DNA of 64,000 bases. Origin: Agrypnia vestita. Lineage: Eukaryota > Arthropoda > Insecta > Trichoptera > Phryganeidae. The DNA is taken from the NCBI GenBank assembly GCA_016648135.1, contig JADDOH010010125.1, positions 1-64,000 on the forward strand, read 5' to 3'. Position 1 is the first letter of the stretch. Each line of letters starts with the position of its first letter. The notes beneath the pieces were generated by a model. It had not been told where the DNA came from. It did not search any database and saw nothing but the letters and a program-made list of their open reading frames with translations. The position numbers and the translations under genes are program-made. Positions 9,646-18,806 of the stretch are shown piece by piece.

Positions 9646-10186
9646 ACAGGGTTATTTGGAAAACATTAATAACCTCGCAGGACTGTACTCCTCCATTGAT
9701 CATGAGTCGAAAATGTTCAAGCTATTATGACCCAATATCAATAGTTAAGGAGATATGCGACATCAAAGTTTGCATTTTTTTTCAATATTTCCGACTTATT
9801 TTCTGTAAAACGTTGGACTATCATCATAGTAACTCATATTGAATATTAAAAATTCATTCCCTTTAACACAAGTCAAATAAAAAAATAAAATCCTTCGAAT
9901 TCCAATTGGAAAACATTCCAATTGGAATTTTTTCAGGGTTTTTATCATTTTATTTAACGTGTATTGAAAAGAATGGATTTTTCGCAATCGATATGAGTTA
10001 CTGTGATGATAGTCCAACGTTTTACAAAAAAAAAGTCAGAAATATTGAAAAAAAAAATGCAAACTTTGATGTCGCATATCTCCTTAACTATTGATATTGG
10101 GTCATAATAGCTTGAACATTTTCGACTCATAATCAAGGGAGGAGTATAGTCCTGCGAGGTTATTAATGTTTTCCAAATAACCCTGT
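9646..10186. mobile_element. Palindromic MITE, copy B
   Basis: Starts ACAGGGTTATTTGGAAAAC and ends with the inverse of it, flanked by TAT/ATA. The two 270-bp arms mirror each other around CCAATTGGAATT (about 9920). Non-coding; minor open frames in both directions mirror each other and are artefacts of the palindrome. Confidence 0.92.
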
Positions 10187-10326
10187 ATAGATTTTTAATA
10201 CGCAAATAAAATACTTGTGTAAGATCACTTTTGAGTTTGAGTTATAGTTTCGAACTTTTCGGCTAATTTCGAAAACTACAAATTTTCTCATCCACAGGTG
10301 AGAATATAAATTGTTTATTGGTGAGT

Positions 10327-10381
10327 TTATCATCTGCAGGTGAGAATATAAACTGTTTATATTCTCGCCTGTAGATGATAA
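10327..10381. repeat. Near-perfect 55-bp hairpin
   Basis: TTATCATCTGCAGGTGAGAA and its inverse TTCTCGCCTGTAGATGATAA flank a short centre. Arms are about 26 bp with two mismatches. It sits between the palindromic MITE and a larger foldback. Confidence 0.85.
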
Positions 10382-10452
10382 CATCTGTAGTTCGCGAAAC
10401 TAGTCGTGTAGGTATACTTAAAGTCAAAAGTGGTCTTATACATGTATTTTAT

Positions 10453-10704
10453 TTAATTTTTCACACGAAGCAAACACATTGTGGTGAGACATAATATCTT
10501 TAAATAAAATAACTATTTGAATAACATCACTTTATTGAGTATATACCAACTAGTTTCAACAGTTAATACTCAACCCTGATGAAGACTCAGCTGTGAGTTG
10601 AAACTAGTTGGTGTATACTCAATACAGTGGTGTTATACAAATAGTTATTTTATTTAAAGATATTATGTCTCACCACAATGTGTTTTCTTCGTGTGAAAAA
10701 TTAA
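10453..10704. mobile_element. Foldback with 108-bp inverted arms and hammerhead-like loop
   Basis: The left arm 10453-10560 and right arm 10597-10704 are inverted copies (TTTCACACGAAGCAAACACA against its inverse). The 36-bp centre holds CCTGATGAAGACTCAGC, and with the right arm it forms a hammerhead-like motif. The right arm matches a minus-strand sequence at 32780-32865, also placed directly behind such a motif. Confidence 0.85.
10573..10613 (+). ncRNA. Hammerhead-ribozyme-like motif
   Basis: CTGATGA at 10576, stem II GACTCA/TGAGTT, GAAAC at 10600, then self-complementary ACTAGT and TGGT. Stem I can pair ACC (10573-10575) with GGT (10610-10612). One nucleotide separates CTGATGA from stem II, as in the other copies. 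Confidence 0.55.
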
Positions 10705-10954
10705 TATCGGAGAGTACGGCCAAGCAAGCATTAATGATAAAGTGTTGTTAAACAAAAAGTTATTTTATTTAAAGATATATTTTATTTATATATAAATTAT
10801 CATGTCATTCCACAAAGTTAATGCCAAATTAATAAATAATATAAAGTATATGGACATTATCTAACGGACATGTTGTGGTTCCATCACATTTAACTTGTTA
10901 ATTAAAATAACTACGAGCAGGGTTAAATTAAATACACCTAAAAATATAAATTAC

Positions 10955-11262
10955 TAGCTGTTCGTAACCGGCGTACTCGGGTTAAGAATTTAGTTAAAAA
11001 TAAGTTTGTGGGGACATACAAAAGTTCCATTATTTTGCACAGTTTATAATAAAAACAATGCTTCCATTGTTTTTATTATAAACTGTGCTGGGCTATTTAA
11101 TTCATGGGATGTCCAGGGGGAAATGTCGGCCATGTTACCCGCCAGGTCCGAAGGAATGAGTATTCAAAATTTGAGTCACATCAGACAAACGGTGTAGATT
11201 TTAAAGTTAAAGATAGACAGACGGACAGACAAACAGACATTGAGTTTTATAGGTGTAGATAA
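10955..11262 (+). repeat. Dispersed repeat ending in GACATTGAGTTTTATAG
   Basis: Begins ACTAGCTGTTCGTAACCGGC and ends with a GACA run and CATTGAGTTTTATAGGTGTA. Same family as 7415-8040. An internal hairpin (AAAACAATGCTTCCATTGTTTT region) is visible near 11052-11078. Confidence 0.6.
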
Positions 11263-11351
11263 ACAAGCGAGTATTTAAATGCAACGTTGTGTCAAAATTT
11301 CAAGTCAATCGACCAACTACTTTTCGAGTGGGATGAAATCATTTAATCAAG

Positions 11352-12216
11352 CAGTGGCGTGCAGCGCATACAAGCGAAAAAGCTGTGCATTAGTAAAGAT
11401 TCTGAGAAACAAATATTAATGAAATAATCCTTATCTTAAGAAAAAGTTGATTTAAAATTCTAGCCGTAATTCGTCCTACGGCTAGAAGTTTTATTTCTGA
11501 CGTTTCCATTTAACGTGACGTATCTGTTTTTTCGATTTAAAATTCTAGCCGTAATTCGTCCCTGCGGCTAGAAGTTTTTTCCGACTTTTCTGCGCTTAAC
11601 TTCATGTCAATTGTTCATTTATTTCGCCTACCAATTTGTTCCACAGATATAGTCAAGTCGAGAAAAAAACGTGTATTTTTTTGTGTAGTAGCGTCCTTCT
11701 TCGAAAGGTCCTATGCCAGGCGCACGTCATGCAAAAATGTTATTTTTTACAAATTCCACCCAAAACTTTCGGTGTAAATTTTTTGTCTTTTCTATCGTAA
11801 ATGTAAATACGAATACGACAAATACCATCTGTTATCTGTCATATCATAATGATATCATAAAATGTTTGATTTATTTTTGTGAAAAGAAACGTATATCTGA
11901 AATTAGTATTGTTCCCGATTTAATTATATATAAATCGTCTTCGAAATATGTTGGAATTTTTCGCCGTATTAGCTATACCTATATAAAATATTTATTTATT
12001 TAGAAAATATTGTTTACAACACTTCTTTTATAGTGCAGTTATTTTTGTGAATTGAAGCTACTCAAAATAGTTCATTATATATAGTTAAAAAAAAATTAAA
12101 ATATATACACCCTTATAGGTATATGCTTATATATATATATATATATTTCTAATATAGGTAATAGGTATATAGTCGGTCACAGCATAACCTAAGTTTATAC
12201 CCACTGCACGCCACTG
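11352..12216. mobile_element. hAT element, non-autonomous, with perfect 8-bp TSD
   Basis: Ends CAGTGGCGTGCAG and CTGCACGCCACTG are inverted. Direct repeats TAATCAAG flank it at 11344-11351 and 12217-12224, the 8-bp duplication expected of hAT. The interior carries two imperfect copies of a block with a CTAGCCGTA...TACGGCTAG hairpin (about 11461 and 11549). No transposase domain was recognised; a 96-codon frame at 11713-12003 has no known motif. It has split a copy of the dispersed repeat that resumes at 12225. Confidence 0.88.
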
Positions 12217-12224
12217 TAATCAAG

Positions 12225-12390
12225 GATGGAGTGCATGGGATATCCAGGGAAGAAATGTGGCATATTTTTTCCGCCGGGTCCTCAGCAATATGTCTGCAAA
12301 ATTTGGGTCCGATCGGTCAAACGGTACAGGTTTGTATAGAGAACAGACAGACAGATAGATAGACAGACATTGAGTTTTATATGTATAGAT
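12225..12390 (+). repeat. Dispersed repeat, part downstream of the hAT insertion
   Basis: Contains GTCCGATCGGTCAAACGGTA and the terminal GACAGACATTGAGTTTTATA, same family as 7415-8040. Confidence 0.6.
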
Positions 12391-12959
12391 ATTAGTAAAT
12401 AATAATTCGATCTTTTTTACTTAAAGAGATTCGGTTTGTCACGAAATTATAAAAAAATACGTTTTGTTTACAAGGAAATTTAAGTATGCAAGAATAAATA
12501 GTTGAACTTCATTATAGATGTGTATAAATTATATGCGAGCGGGGACATTATCCAATCACTTACCTACTATATCTCATTTCCTCTTTCTCAATCACTACTT
12601 ATTTTACTCTTAAAACATCCTTAACCTTTTCCACTCTGACCATTTTTTCTCAGAACCAATAGGCTCTCTGACTGAAAAATTTAAGTATTCTTTTTATTTA
12701 AAAATGAAAAAATAATTAATTAATCAATTAAGTTTTGCTTTATTACTTTTGCGGCACTCTGTCCAATAATTCGTATGACCATTCGATTGTTGGTACAGTT
12801 TGCAAAAAATATTACGCTAAATCACACATTAAGTAACTTAAGGATAATACATTTGCTTTTAATATGTTTTATATGCATTTGTAATTTGTATAATACAGGT
12901 AAAATATACAAATAATCGAATGTAAATCCTTGAAGTAATTCCTTTCTTATCATCTTCGT
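12391..12959. other. AT-rich stretch, nothing recognised
   Basis: No reading frame, hairpin or internal repeat match was found. Confidence 0.5.
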
Positions 12960-13318
12960 TACTGGGCCAAATAAAATTCAATATCCCTTCCCGTAGACTC
13001 GGAAATAATGTACTGTTGTTCCTCAGCCATCATAGAACCAATTATGGATTCCATGCTCCCATGTCACGGTTATGTCGTCTTATAAATTCCAGACAGGATC
13101 TGGACTTCTTCGGTGTAAGTCTGTCCAGATTTAAACAATCTCTGATTAGATAGTCCAGACCTTGTCTCCATCTTGTTAGTAATTTTCATTTGTCCTTGCT
13201 TTTGTATTTAAATTGCTATAATTTTTATTCTGACGTATTATATATTGTTCATTTCATGTATTATATTTTATTGGACTATGTCCGTTAATATCAATAAATA
13301 AATAAATAAATAAATCTT
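12960..13318 (+). mobile_element. LINE 3' end with AAAT tail
   Basis: A plus frame reads SRQDLDFFGVSLSRFKQSLI, similar to LINE C-termini that end in a short F...L segment. It is followed by a T-rich 3' UTR and an AATAAATAAATAAATA tail at 13290-13315. Confidence 0.45.
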
Positions 13319-13739
13319 GTAACGCACAGCAACAGATTAACGCCTTCGCCTAAAACGATCCCGGTTGACCAGTGACTTACCTGGACTGGTAACAATTGAT
13401 TGTTTATGTTTTAGGGGTAGTTTATGGTTTCTTATTTTGCATTGGTTACTTTATTTTAGATCAGCCCACAAGAAATGATAAAGTATTGCAAACATTCTGC
13501 ACGGTGTTTACAAGTTAAGAATTTTGTACATATTATACACATGGGAATGTCTATAGATGCCGCTGTGGCCTGGACCGGGGGAAGACTCCGGTACAGCGCC
13601 TAGGCGGTCCCGACTCCAAGACACAGGGATCCCGATATCGTTCGCACTTTGAGGCTGCAACCAGTGTGTCTAGGGTATATTACCAGATGGTACTCACGTT
13701 TTCGTGATGCAGCTTGGTCCAGTTAGCAGGGTCGCCGCG

Positions 13740-14048
13740 GGGTTTCTAACTCCTACTAAATGATGCACTGAATGTAGCGTGTACAAGTCACAAGGAGTTT
13801 ATTTAGTCAAGATACAATATAAGTTGAAAGGCGTTAATCTTAAATATGTTAGTAGCAAGAGATCGCGGCACGCGCGAGTTTAAATGTCTAATATGTAACA
13901 ATCCGTAAAGTCGCGACACGTTACGCGGGTCTCGTAGTGTTGGCGGTCGAGCGAGCGGAACGGGAATTAAGGTCTTCTTGCTCGCCGCCTGTAGGTCGGT
14001 TGCTTGCCATGGACGCCAGATGCCGCCCGTGTGGTGGAATCCACCACA
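13740..14048 (-). mobile_element. Possible solo LTR
   Basis: On the minus strand the segment starts with the palindrome TGTGGTGGATTCCACCACA (14048-14030). It has a GC-richer U3-like part and then CTAAATAAACTCC, a plausible poly(A) signal, near 13800. The end of the repeat and any target duplication could not be fixed. The two sides of the palindrome could also be a simple hairpin. Confidence 0.35.
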
Positions 14049-14244
14049 TACATAATATATAGATGTCACATTTTACGTATTTTTATCACAATAAAATAAG
14101 CTGACGATGTTGTCCAACGTTACTAAATTTATCTTTCTTACCTATTGTATTATTATAATTTATAGAAATTAACTTTGCATGCAGCCAGCGCATCGGCATT
14201 ACCCAAAATGTCGCTAACGATGTTCCACCGTCCGCAGGTCCAGG

Positions 14245-14517
14245 ATGCAGCCGTTCGTCAGCCCGCGGTCCGGCAGCCCGCCGCGGCCCACCAAGGTGTC
14301 GGAGCTGAAGTTCTCCATCGCGCGGCTCATGGCGCCCTCGCCCTCCGCCTTTCGCACGTACGGCGCGCCGCCGCCCGCGCAACCCGAGCCGCGCGCGCGC
14401 ACCCCGCCCCGCCACAAGACCTTCGCGTGCGGGGACTGCGGCAAGGTCTTCAACGCGCACTACAACCTCACCAGGCACATGCCCGTGCACACGGGGGCCC
14501 GCCCCTTCGTCTGCAAG
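14245..14517 (+). CDS. erm: earmuff/Fezf-type zinc-finger repressor, first visible coding exon
   Basis: This exon encodes 91 residues: an Eh1-type Groucho-binding motif FSIARLM (residues 23-29), a proline-rich linker, and the first C2H2 finger (Cys62, Cys65, His78, His82; core [20 protein letters not shown]). The finger sequence and the Eh1 motif together identify the Fezf/earmuff family, transcriptional repressors that act in the nucleus of neural progenitors. The exon ends in CTGCAAG/GTAACC, phase 0, and joins VCGKGF at 17277. The start at 14245 is the first ATG in frame, but TCCGCAG just upstream (14231-14237) could be an acceptor, so an N-terminal exon may be missing. Vertebrate and fly relatives have longer N-termini. 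The last 78 bp of the exon recur twice downstream. Confidence 0.9.
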
Positions 14518-14557
14518 GTAACCCCACTGAAGCTCGCCTGAAGCATCTTTGCCACAG

Positions 14558-14677
14558 TACAGTAAAGCCATGTATTCACTAGGGGACAAATTATCTCTCG
14601 GCAAGGTCTTCAACGCGCACTACAACCTCACCAGGCACATGCCCGTGCACACGGGGGCCCGCCCCTTCGTCTGCAAG
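14558..14677 (+). other. Potential phase-0 cassette exon (unit 2)
   Basis: An acceptor-like CATCTTTGCCACAG ends at 14557. From there the frame is open for 40 codons: [18 protein letters not shown] and then the finger tail, to the donor AAG/GTAACC at 14677/14678. Inclusion would keep the earmuff frame, but the finger would lack its first two cysteines because transposon-derived codons replace CGDC. Whether it is spliced is unknown. Confidence 0.35.
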
Positions 14678-14717
14678 GTAACCCCACTGAAGCTCGCCTG
14701 AAGCATCTTTGCCACAG

Positions 14718-14837
14718 TACAGTAAAGCCATGTATTCACTAGGGGACAAATTATCTCTCGGCAAGGACTTCAACGCGCACTACAACCTCACCAGGCACAT
14801 GCCCGTGCACACGGGGGCCCGCCCCTTCGTCTGCAAG
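14718..14837 (+). other. Potential phase-0 cassette exon (unit 3)
   Basis: Same arrangement as 14558-14677, shifted by 160 bp, with KDF instead of KVF. It is also 120 nt, phase 0 at both ends. Confidence 0.3.
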
Positions 14838-14885
14838 GTAACCCCACTGAAGCTCGCCTGAAGCATCTTTGCCACAGTACAGTAA

Positions 14886-15563
14886 AGCCATGTATTCACT
14901 AGGGGACAAATTATCTCTCAGCATCACGCGCGGCGTAGGGTCTACGTGACGTTGCAACGTCGCGCACAACATAGCGGGGAATAATCCAAGACTATGGTCC
15001 CGTTATTCATACAATGAAAATAAGTATTTCACTATATAATTTAATGTCCTGTTAATTTAATCTAACTAAAATAATCGAAATCTAAATTAAACAAACCAAA
15101 CCTAATAACCTAACCTAACCTAACCTCATATATTGCCTATGAAATTTCAAAATATACAGTGCATTTTTCGAAACTTTAAAGTGTAATATCTTATTTAATA
15201 CTTACTTTTTAAACGTAAATTATCTTTCATTTTGTTATTAGCACATTCAATAATATAGTGAAATAATCATTTTCGTTGTATATGCAATGGGACCATTATC
15301 TTGAATTTAGCCCATAGCGGAGCATTTCTACGTGCCGCGGAAACGTTGCCATGCGCACGGTACTCGAGCGAGCTCACGGGGACATCGGGCTGCGCGTCAG
15401 TATCACGTGGTATGTTTACAAGTGAATACGCATGCGCTGTATCTGTCAAGTGACGTTATGTGGGGAAACGAAATTATTGTTCTCCAACTTATCGCTGTAC
15501 AATTTTGTGGGACACTTCAAACCGTGAATGTTTCGCGATTTGTCCCCTAGTGAATACATGGCT
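14886..15563. mobile_element. PIF/Harbinger-type MITE in the earmuff intron
   Basis: Inverted ends AGCCATGTATTCACTAGGGG and its inverse CCCCTAGTGAATACATGGCT, flanked by TAA at 14883-14885 and 15564-15566, the 3-bp TWA duplication expected of Harbinger. A longer relative at 59007-59756 shares its interior (inverted relative to this one). A second MITE (14978-15312) is nested inside. Without it the element is about 335 bp. Confidence 0.85.
14978..15312. mobile_element. Nested MITE with 8-bp TSD and CCTAA tract
   Basis: About 50-bp inverted ends (TAATCCAAGAC.ATGGTCCC against its inverse at 15285-15310). Direct repeats CATAGCGG lie at 14970-14977 and 15313-15320. The Harbinger relative at 59.65 kb shows the uninterrupted site. 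The interior has a run of CCTAACCTAACCTAACC. A second copy lies at 49798-50193. The 8-bp duplication points to a hAT-like or related transposase. Confidence 0.9.
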
Positions 15564-15796
15564 TAAACATGGAGTATTACGTCTTCGTACAAACAGCCGA
15601 AACGACGCCCTTCGAAATCTCGGTATTCATTTACGTCAATTTATGGCACCCCAAACCCTAAAGAATCAGTCCATTAGCAGCCCTGGTGCGTGTTTGACTA
15701 CCAAGCTACCGTAGGTATTTATTTCAAGGACACTGCCGAGACAACATACTGTATGCTTTACTATACTGTGTCTTTGCTCTCGATATCGAAAAAAAC

Positions 15797-16118
15797 TAAC
15801 CCATGAAGACCAAGTTTTTATTATACTCCCTTTCTAATCAGACCCATGGCTCGAGTCGGACTAGTTGAAACAGGTTTCGCTCTTCAACGCGTCGGGGTCC
15901 TTTCTCATTTGTATGGTTAATTTAGTTATGACGTATTGTCCAAAATTATACTATTATTAATTTTTTTTAACGAAAATTTGTTGGATCATTTTTATCGTTG
16001 TCACGAGCCTGCATGCAAAGTTTCAGCTCGATTAAATCACGGGAAAAAGGTTAAAAATCGATCCAAAGTATTTTCGGCACACAAGCAGACGCTACGAGTT
16101 AAAAGAAAGGGAGTAAAA
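15797..16118. mobile_element. Dispersed repeat with TACTCCCTTTC ends, unit 1
   Basis: Starts AACCCATGAAGACCAAG and ends GAAAGGGAGTAAAA. The end words TTTTTATTATACTCCCTTTC and GAAAGGGAGTAAAA are partly inverted. The interior has GTTTCAGCTCGAT and ATCGATCCAAAG. Adjacent to a second unit, as also at 55872-56735. Confidence 0.7.
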
Positions 16119-16433
16119 AACTAACCCATAAAAACCAAGTTTTAATTATACTCATTTCTCATTTCATAGTTAAAACAGGTTTCGATCTTACCCTATGTGT
16201 TGAGCTCGAGTCGGGCGACGCTACAAAATTGATTAATATAAAATTTCGAAAAATTCAAAATTATACTATAATTTTTTAATTTTTTAACGAAAATTTGTAA
16301 GTTCATTTTTATCGTCGCCACGAGTCTGCCTGCAAAGTTTCAGCTCGATCGGATCACGGGAAAAGGTTTAAAATCGATCCAAAATATTTTCTACTTCAGT
16401 AGCGTCTGCTTGTCTGCAGAAAGGGAGTAAAAA
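16119..16433. mobile_element. Dispersed repeat with TACTCCCTTTC ends, unit 2
   Basis: A second copy of the same repeat, beginning CTAACCCATAAAAACC directly after unit 1 and ending GAAAGGGAGTAAAAATTG. Confidence 0.65.
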
Positions 16434-16559
16434 TTGAGTTGGGCGTCAGGTCCCGTCTGTGTGCCGTGTGTCTGTGAATTATAAATTTATTTGCAATTTA
16501 TATTTCTTCATTACCTATAATGTTAAAAATAATGTTCCTCGTTATTATAGGGAGGTTCA

Positions 16560-16740
16560 AAAAACCTTCACCATTAATACGTTCACACAATTCATTGGTA
16601 CGCAGCAATTTGGAAATTGGTTGTGTCACTTTGTCACCGGTACCCACCGCTTACCCAGGACCGTTTTAAAAGCAAAAGCTTCCATATCGGTCCTACTCAG
16701 TAGTCTCCAGGTTGACATTTTTTCAACAAACAAGCAGGAC
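16560..16740 (+). repeat. Fragment of the TCCCATATCGGTCC repeat family
   Basis: Shares CCCAGGACC.TTTT, CCATATCGGTCCTACTCA and CAGGTTGACATTTTTT with 7925-8005. Non-coding. Confidence 0.5.
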
Positions 16741-16880
16741 CGTGCTTAACGGTCGTATTAACCGTTGCGAAGTGGCACGGCCGCTCGAACAAAGCCATTC
16801 ACTGTCCCCGCCTTAAGATATGTCTTTATTGAAAAGGGAAAATGCATGAATATATAATCATAATACATAAAGAAACATAA

Positions 16881-16981
16881 TTAGTGATGTAACGAATATG
16901 AATACGAATATTCGTATACGAATATTTAAAACAAAAACAAAAACAATACGAATATTAAAGTAGTATTCGTTGCATCACTAA
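16881..16981. mobile_element. Small inverted-repeat element
   Basis: TAGTGATGTAACGAATATGA faces ATTCGTTGCATCACTA about 100 bp further on. The interior is ATTCG/CGAAT repeats. Probably a tiny hAT-type remnant; no certain target duplication. Confidence 0.5.
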
Positions 16982-17044
16982 AAATTATAATATACAAAAG
17001 AAAAATACAATTAGAAACGAAGTCAACAGGATCAATAGGATAAT

Positions 17045-17240
17045 GTAAAAGACTCTCCTCCTGGACCTTTTGTAACAGCTCCTCTTGTAACATAATCTCA
17101 ACAACAACAATAAAATCCTCTTGTAACTCCTCTTGAAGCAGCTCCTCTTGCAACATAATCTCTTGTAATAGCTCCTCTTGAAACAGCTCCTCTTGCAACA
17201 GCTCCTCTTGTAACACAACCTCTTGTAATAGCTCAATCTC
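17045..17240. repeat. CTCTTGTAACAGCTC minisatellite next to the splice acceptor
   Basis: Variants of a 15-bp word (CTCTTGTAACAGCTC, CTCTTGCAACAGCTC, CTCTTGAAACAGCTC, CTCTTGTAATAGCTC) recur about ten times. The array ends some 35 bp before the earmuff acceptor TTTCAG (17271-17276). The plus strand is pyrimidine-rich. Confidence 0.85.
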
Positions 17241-17276
17241 CCAGCCATCTCGTCTGACCTCCGAACTATCTTTCAG

Positions 17277-17792
17277 GTGTGCGGGAAAGGCTTCCGCCAG
17301 GCGTCCACGCTGTGCCGCCACAAGATCATCCACACGGCGGAGAAGCCGCACCGCTGCGGGGTGTGCGGCAAGGCCTTCAACCGCTCCTCCACGCTCAACA
17401 CGCACGCCAGGATCCACGCGGGCGTGAAGCCCTTCGTGTGCGAGCACTGCGGCAAGGGCTTCCACCAGAAGGGCAACTACAAGAACCACAAGCTGACGCA
17501 CAGCGGCGAGAAGGCCTACAAGTGCTCCGTCTGCAACAAGGCCTTCCACCAGATCTACAACCTCACGTTCCACATGCACACGCACAACGACAGGAAGCCC
17601 TTCACGTGCCACATCTGCGCCAAGGGCTTCTGCCGCAACTTCGACCTGAAGAAGCACACGAGGAAGCTGCACGTCAGCGCCGGTGGAGTCCAGAGCCAGC
17701 CGCAGGGCAGCCCGCCCTACCTGCTGGGGCCGCGGCTGCTGCCGGCGCCGGCGCCCACCCCCGCGGCGCTCTTCTTCTCCAAGATCTTGTGA
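17277..17792 (+). CDS. erm: earmuff/Fezf-type zinc-finger repressor, last coding exon
   Basis: The exon starts after TTTCAG and encodes 171 residues to a TGA at 17790-17792. It carries C2H2 fingers 2-6: [19 protein letters not shown] (first Cys of the pair at VC), [54 protein letters not shown] and [19 protein letters not shown]. With exon one this makes the six-finger array diagnostic of Fezf/earmuff. A proline/alanine-rich tail ends in LFFSKIL. GC content is far higher than in the flanks. All finger cysteines and histidines are present, so the DNA-binding domain looks intact. Confidence 0.95.
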   Translation: MCGKGFRQASTLCRHKIIHTAEKPHRCGVCGKAFNRSSTLNTHARIHAGVKPFVCEHCGKGFHQKGNYKNHKLTHSGEKAYKCSVCNKAFHQIYNLTFHMHTHNDRKPFTCHICAKGFCRNFDLKKHTRKLHVSAGGVQSQPQGSPPYLLGPRLLPAPAPTPAALFFSKIL

Positions 17793-18008
17793 CCCGACGC
17801 CCCCCTGTACTTCAATTGAGACAGTTGGGGTCAGGGGTCGATGCGGTTCTAACGAGCGCGATGAGACTTAACGAACTCTGGAGACTGACGATTCTCGTGA
17901 ATTTTTGACAGTCGAAATGTGTGACGTATTGGAATCAGTTGTTAAAACCGTAATTTAGTGATATTGGACAATTGTTGAATATTGTGAAAAAACATTATAA
18001 TAATGAAC
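17793..18008 (+). other. Presumed earmuff 3' UTR
   Basis: Sequence after the stop, before the TTAA-flanked element. No poly(A) signal can be assigned with confidence here; an AATAAA occurs only inside the element near 18168. Confidence 0.4.
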
Positions 18009-18012
18009 TTAA

Positions 18013-18802
18013 GACGATCCTTTGCCAATGCGAGCGAAATTCACTACTTTTCACACATTAAATTTCTTCACATTTTTATATGGAAAGGTATCAAATTAAG
18101 ATAAATTCATTAGTTTCCGTATATTTTAAATACAAACATTTTTTCTCAAATGATTCTAACTAAATTATTTAATAAATTAACAAACCAACGATGTTTGGGA
18201 GAGGAAGAAAATTTCTCCACTTTGTGGGCTTGGGTACGTGAAAAAGTACCCAAAAATAGGACGCTTTTTAAAATTAAAGAATTTTTAAAACAAATTTATT
18301 TATTTAACAACGCTATCTTCTTCTTCTTCTTCTTCTTCTTCCTCAGCCTTCATCTCTGTACTGTTGGATATAGGCCTCTTCCATACCCTTTCATCCTTCC
18401 TTGTTGTTTGCTAGTTGTAGCCATTTCTTCCCCCCAGCGGCTATATCGTCGGCCCACCTTTTTTGAGGTCATCCAACGCCTCATTTATTCTCCCATCGTC
18501 TGCACTTGGAGTCCATATTGTAGCATCCTGTCTTGCAAAATGCCCTTCCCATGGCCATTTTAGCCTCTCTACTCTAGTTCTGCGCCTAATTTCATCATCT
18601 CTTAGGCTTACGTCAAGCATGGATCTTTCCATGGAACATTGCCTGCCTTTGAGCTCTTATACACTTTTCTTTGTAAGGGCCTACTATTTAAAATATATGG
18701 AACCTAATGAATAAATTCTAATTTAATACCTTTTCATACAAAAAATTCGAGACAAGTTATGACAAAATTGCTGAATTTCGCTCGCACTGTCGGGCGATCG
18801 CC
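18013..18802. mobile_element. TTAA-flanked inverted-repeat element (piggyBac-like MITE), with nested LINE
   Basis: Flanked by TTAA at 18009-18012 and 18803-18806. The ends GACGATC...GCGAGCGAAATT and AATTTCGCTCGCACTGTCGG mirror each other. A related copy is at 61478-61902. An RTE 3' end (about 18306-18690) lies inside, so the element was a landing site for a later retroposition. Confidence 0.8.
18306..18690 (-). mobile_element. RTE-type LINE 3' end with GAA tail
   Basis: The minus strand reads ERSMLDVSLRDDEIRRRTRV, LKWPWEGHFAR and then EEAYIQQY-like codons. The 3' tail is a GAA repeat (TTC run at 18312-18345 on the plus strand). Same clade as 1-650 and 6662-6995; truncated in the post-RT region. 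Confidence 0.82.
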
Positions 18803-18806
18803 TTAA

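Larger units (their letters stand above)
14440..14919 (+). repeat. Three 160-bp tandem units carrying exon end, donor and transposon end
   Basis: Units 14440-14599, 14600-14759 and 14760-14919 are nearly identical. The one difference I see is GGTCTT to GGACTT in unit 3, which would change Val to Asp. Each unit has the last 78 bp of the earmuff exon, the donor, 48 bp up to and including the TAA target site, and the first 34 bp of the Harbinger-type element (AGCCATGTATTCACTAGGGG). The duplication is therefore younger than the transposon insertion. Confidence 0.95.

Noticed and set aside
9796..10205. Mirrored small open frames in both directions
   Set aside because: They arise from the palindromic MITE and are not genes.
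14086..14613. 175-codon minus-strand frame
   Set aside because: Antisense of the GC-rich earmuff exon; it repeats in the tandem units simply because the exon does.
15100..15130. Telomere or subtelomere boundary (CCTAA run)
   Set aside because: The run is internal to a MITE with inverted ends and target duplications.
16926..17672. 248-codon minus-strand frame
   Set aside because: Antisense of the zinc-finger exon plus the 15-bp repeat, which yields a leucine/glutamate-rich artefact.
17279..17908. 209-codon plus frame over the second earmuff exon
   Set aside because: Out of frame with the zinc fingers; produced by high GC content.
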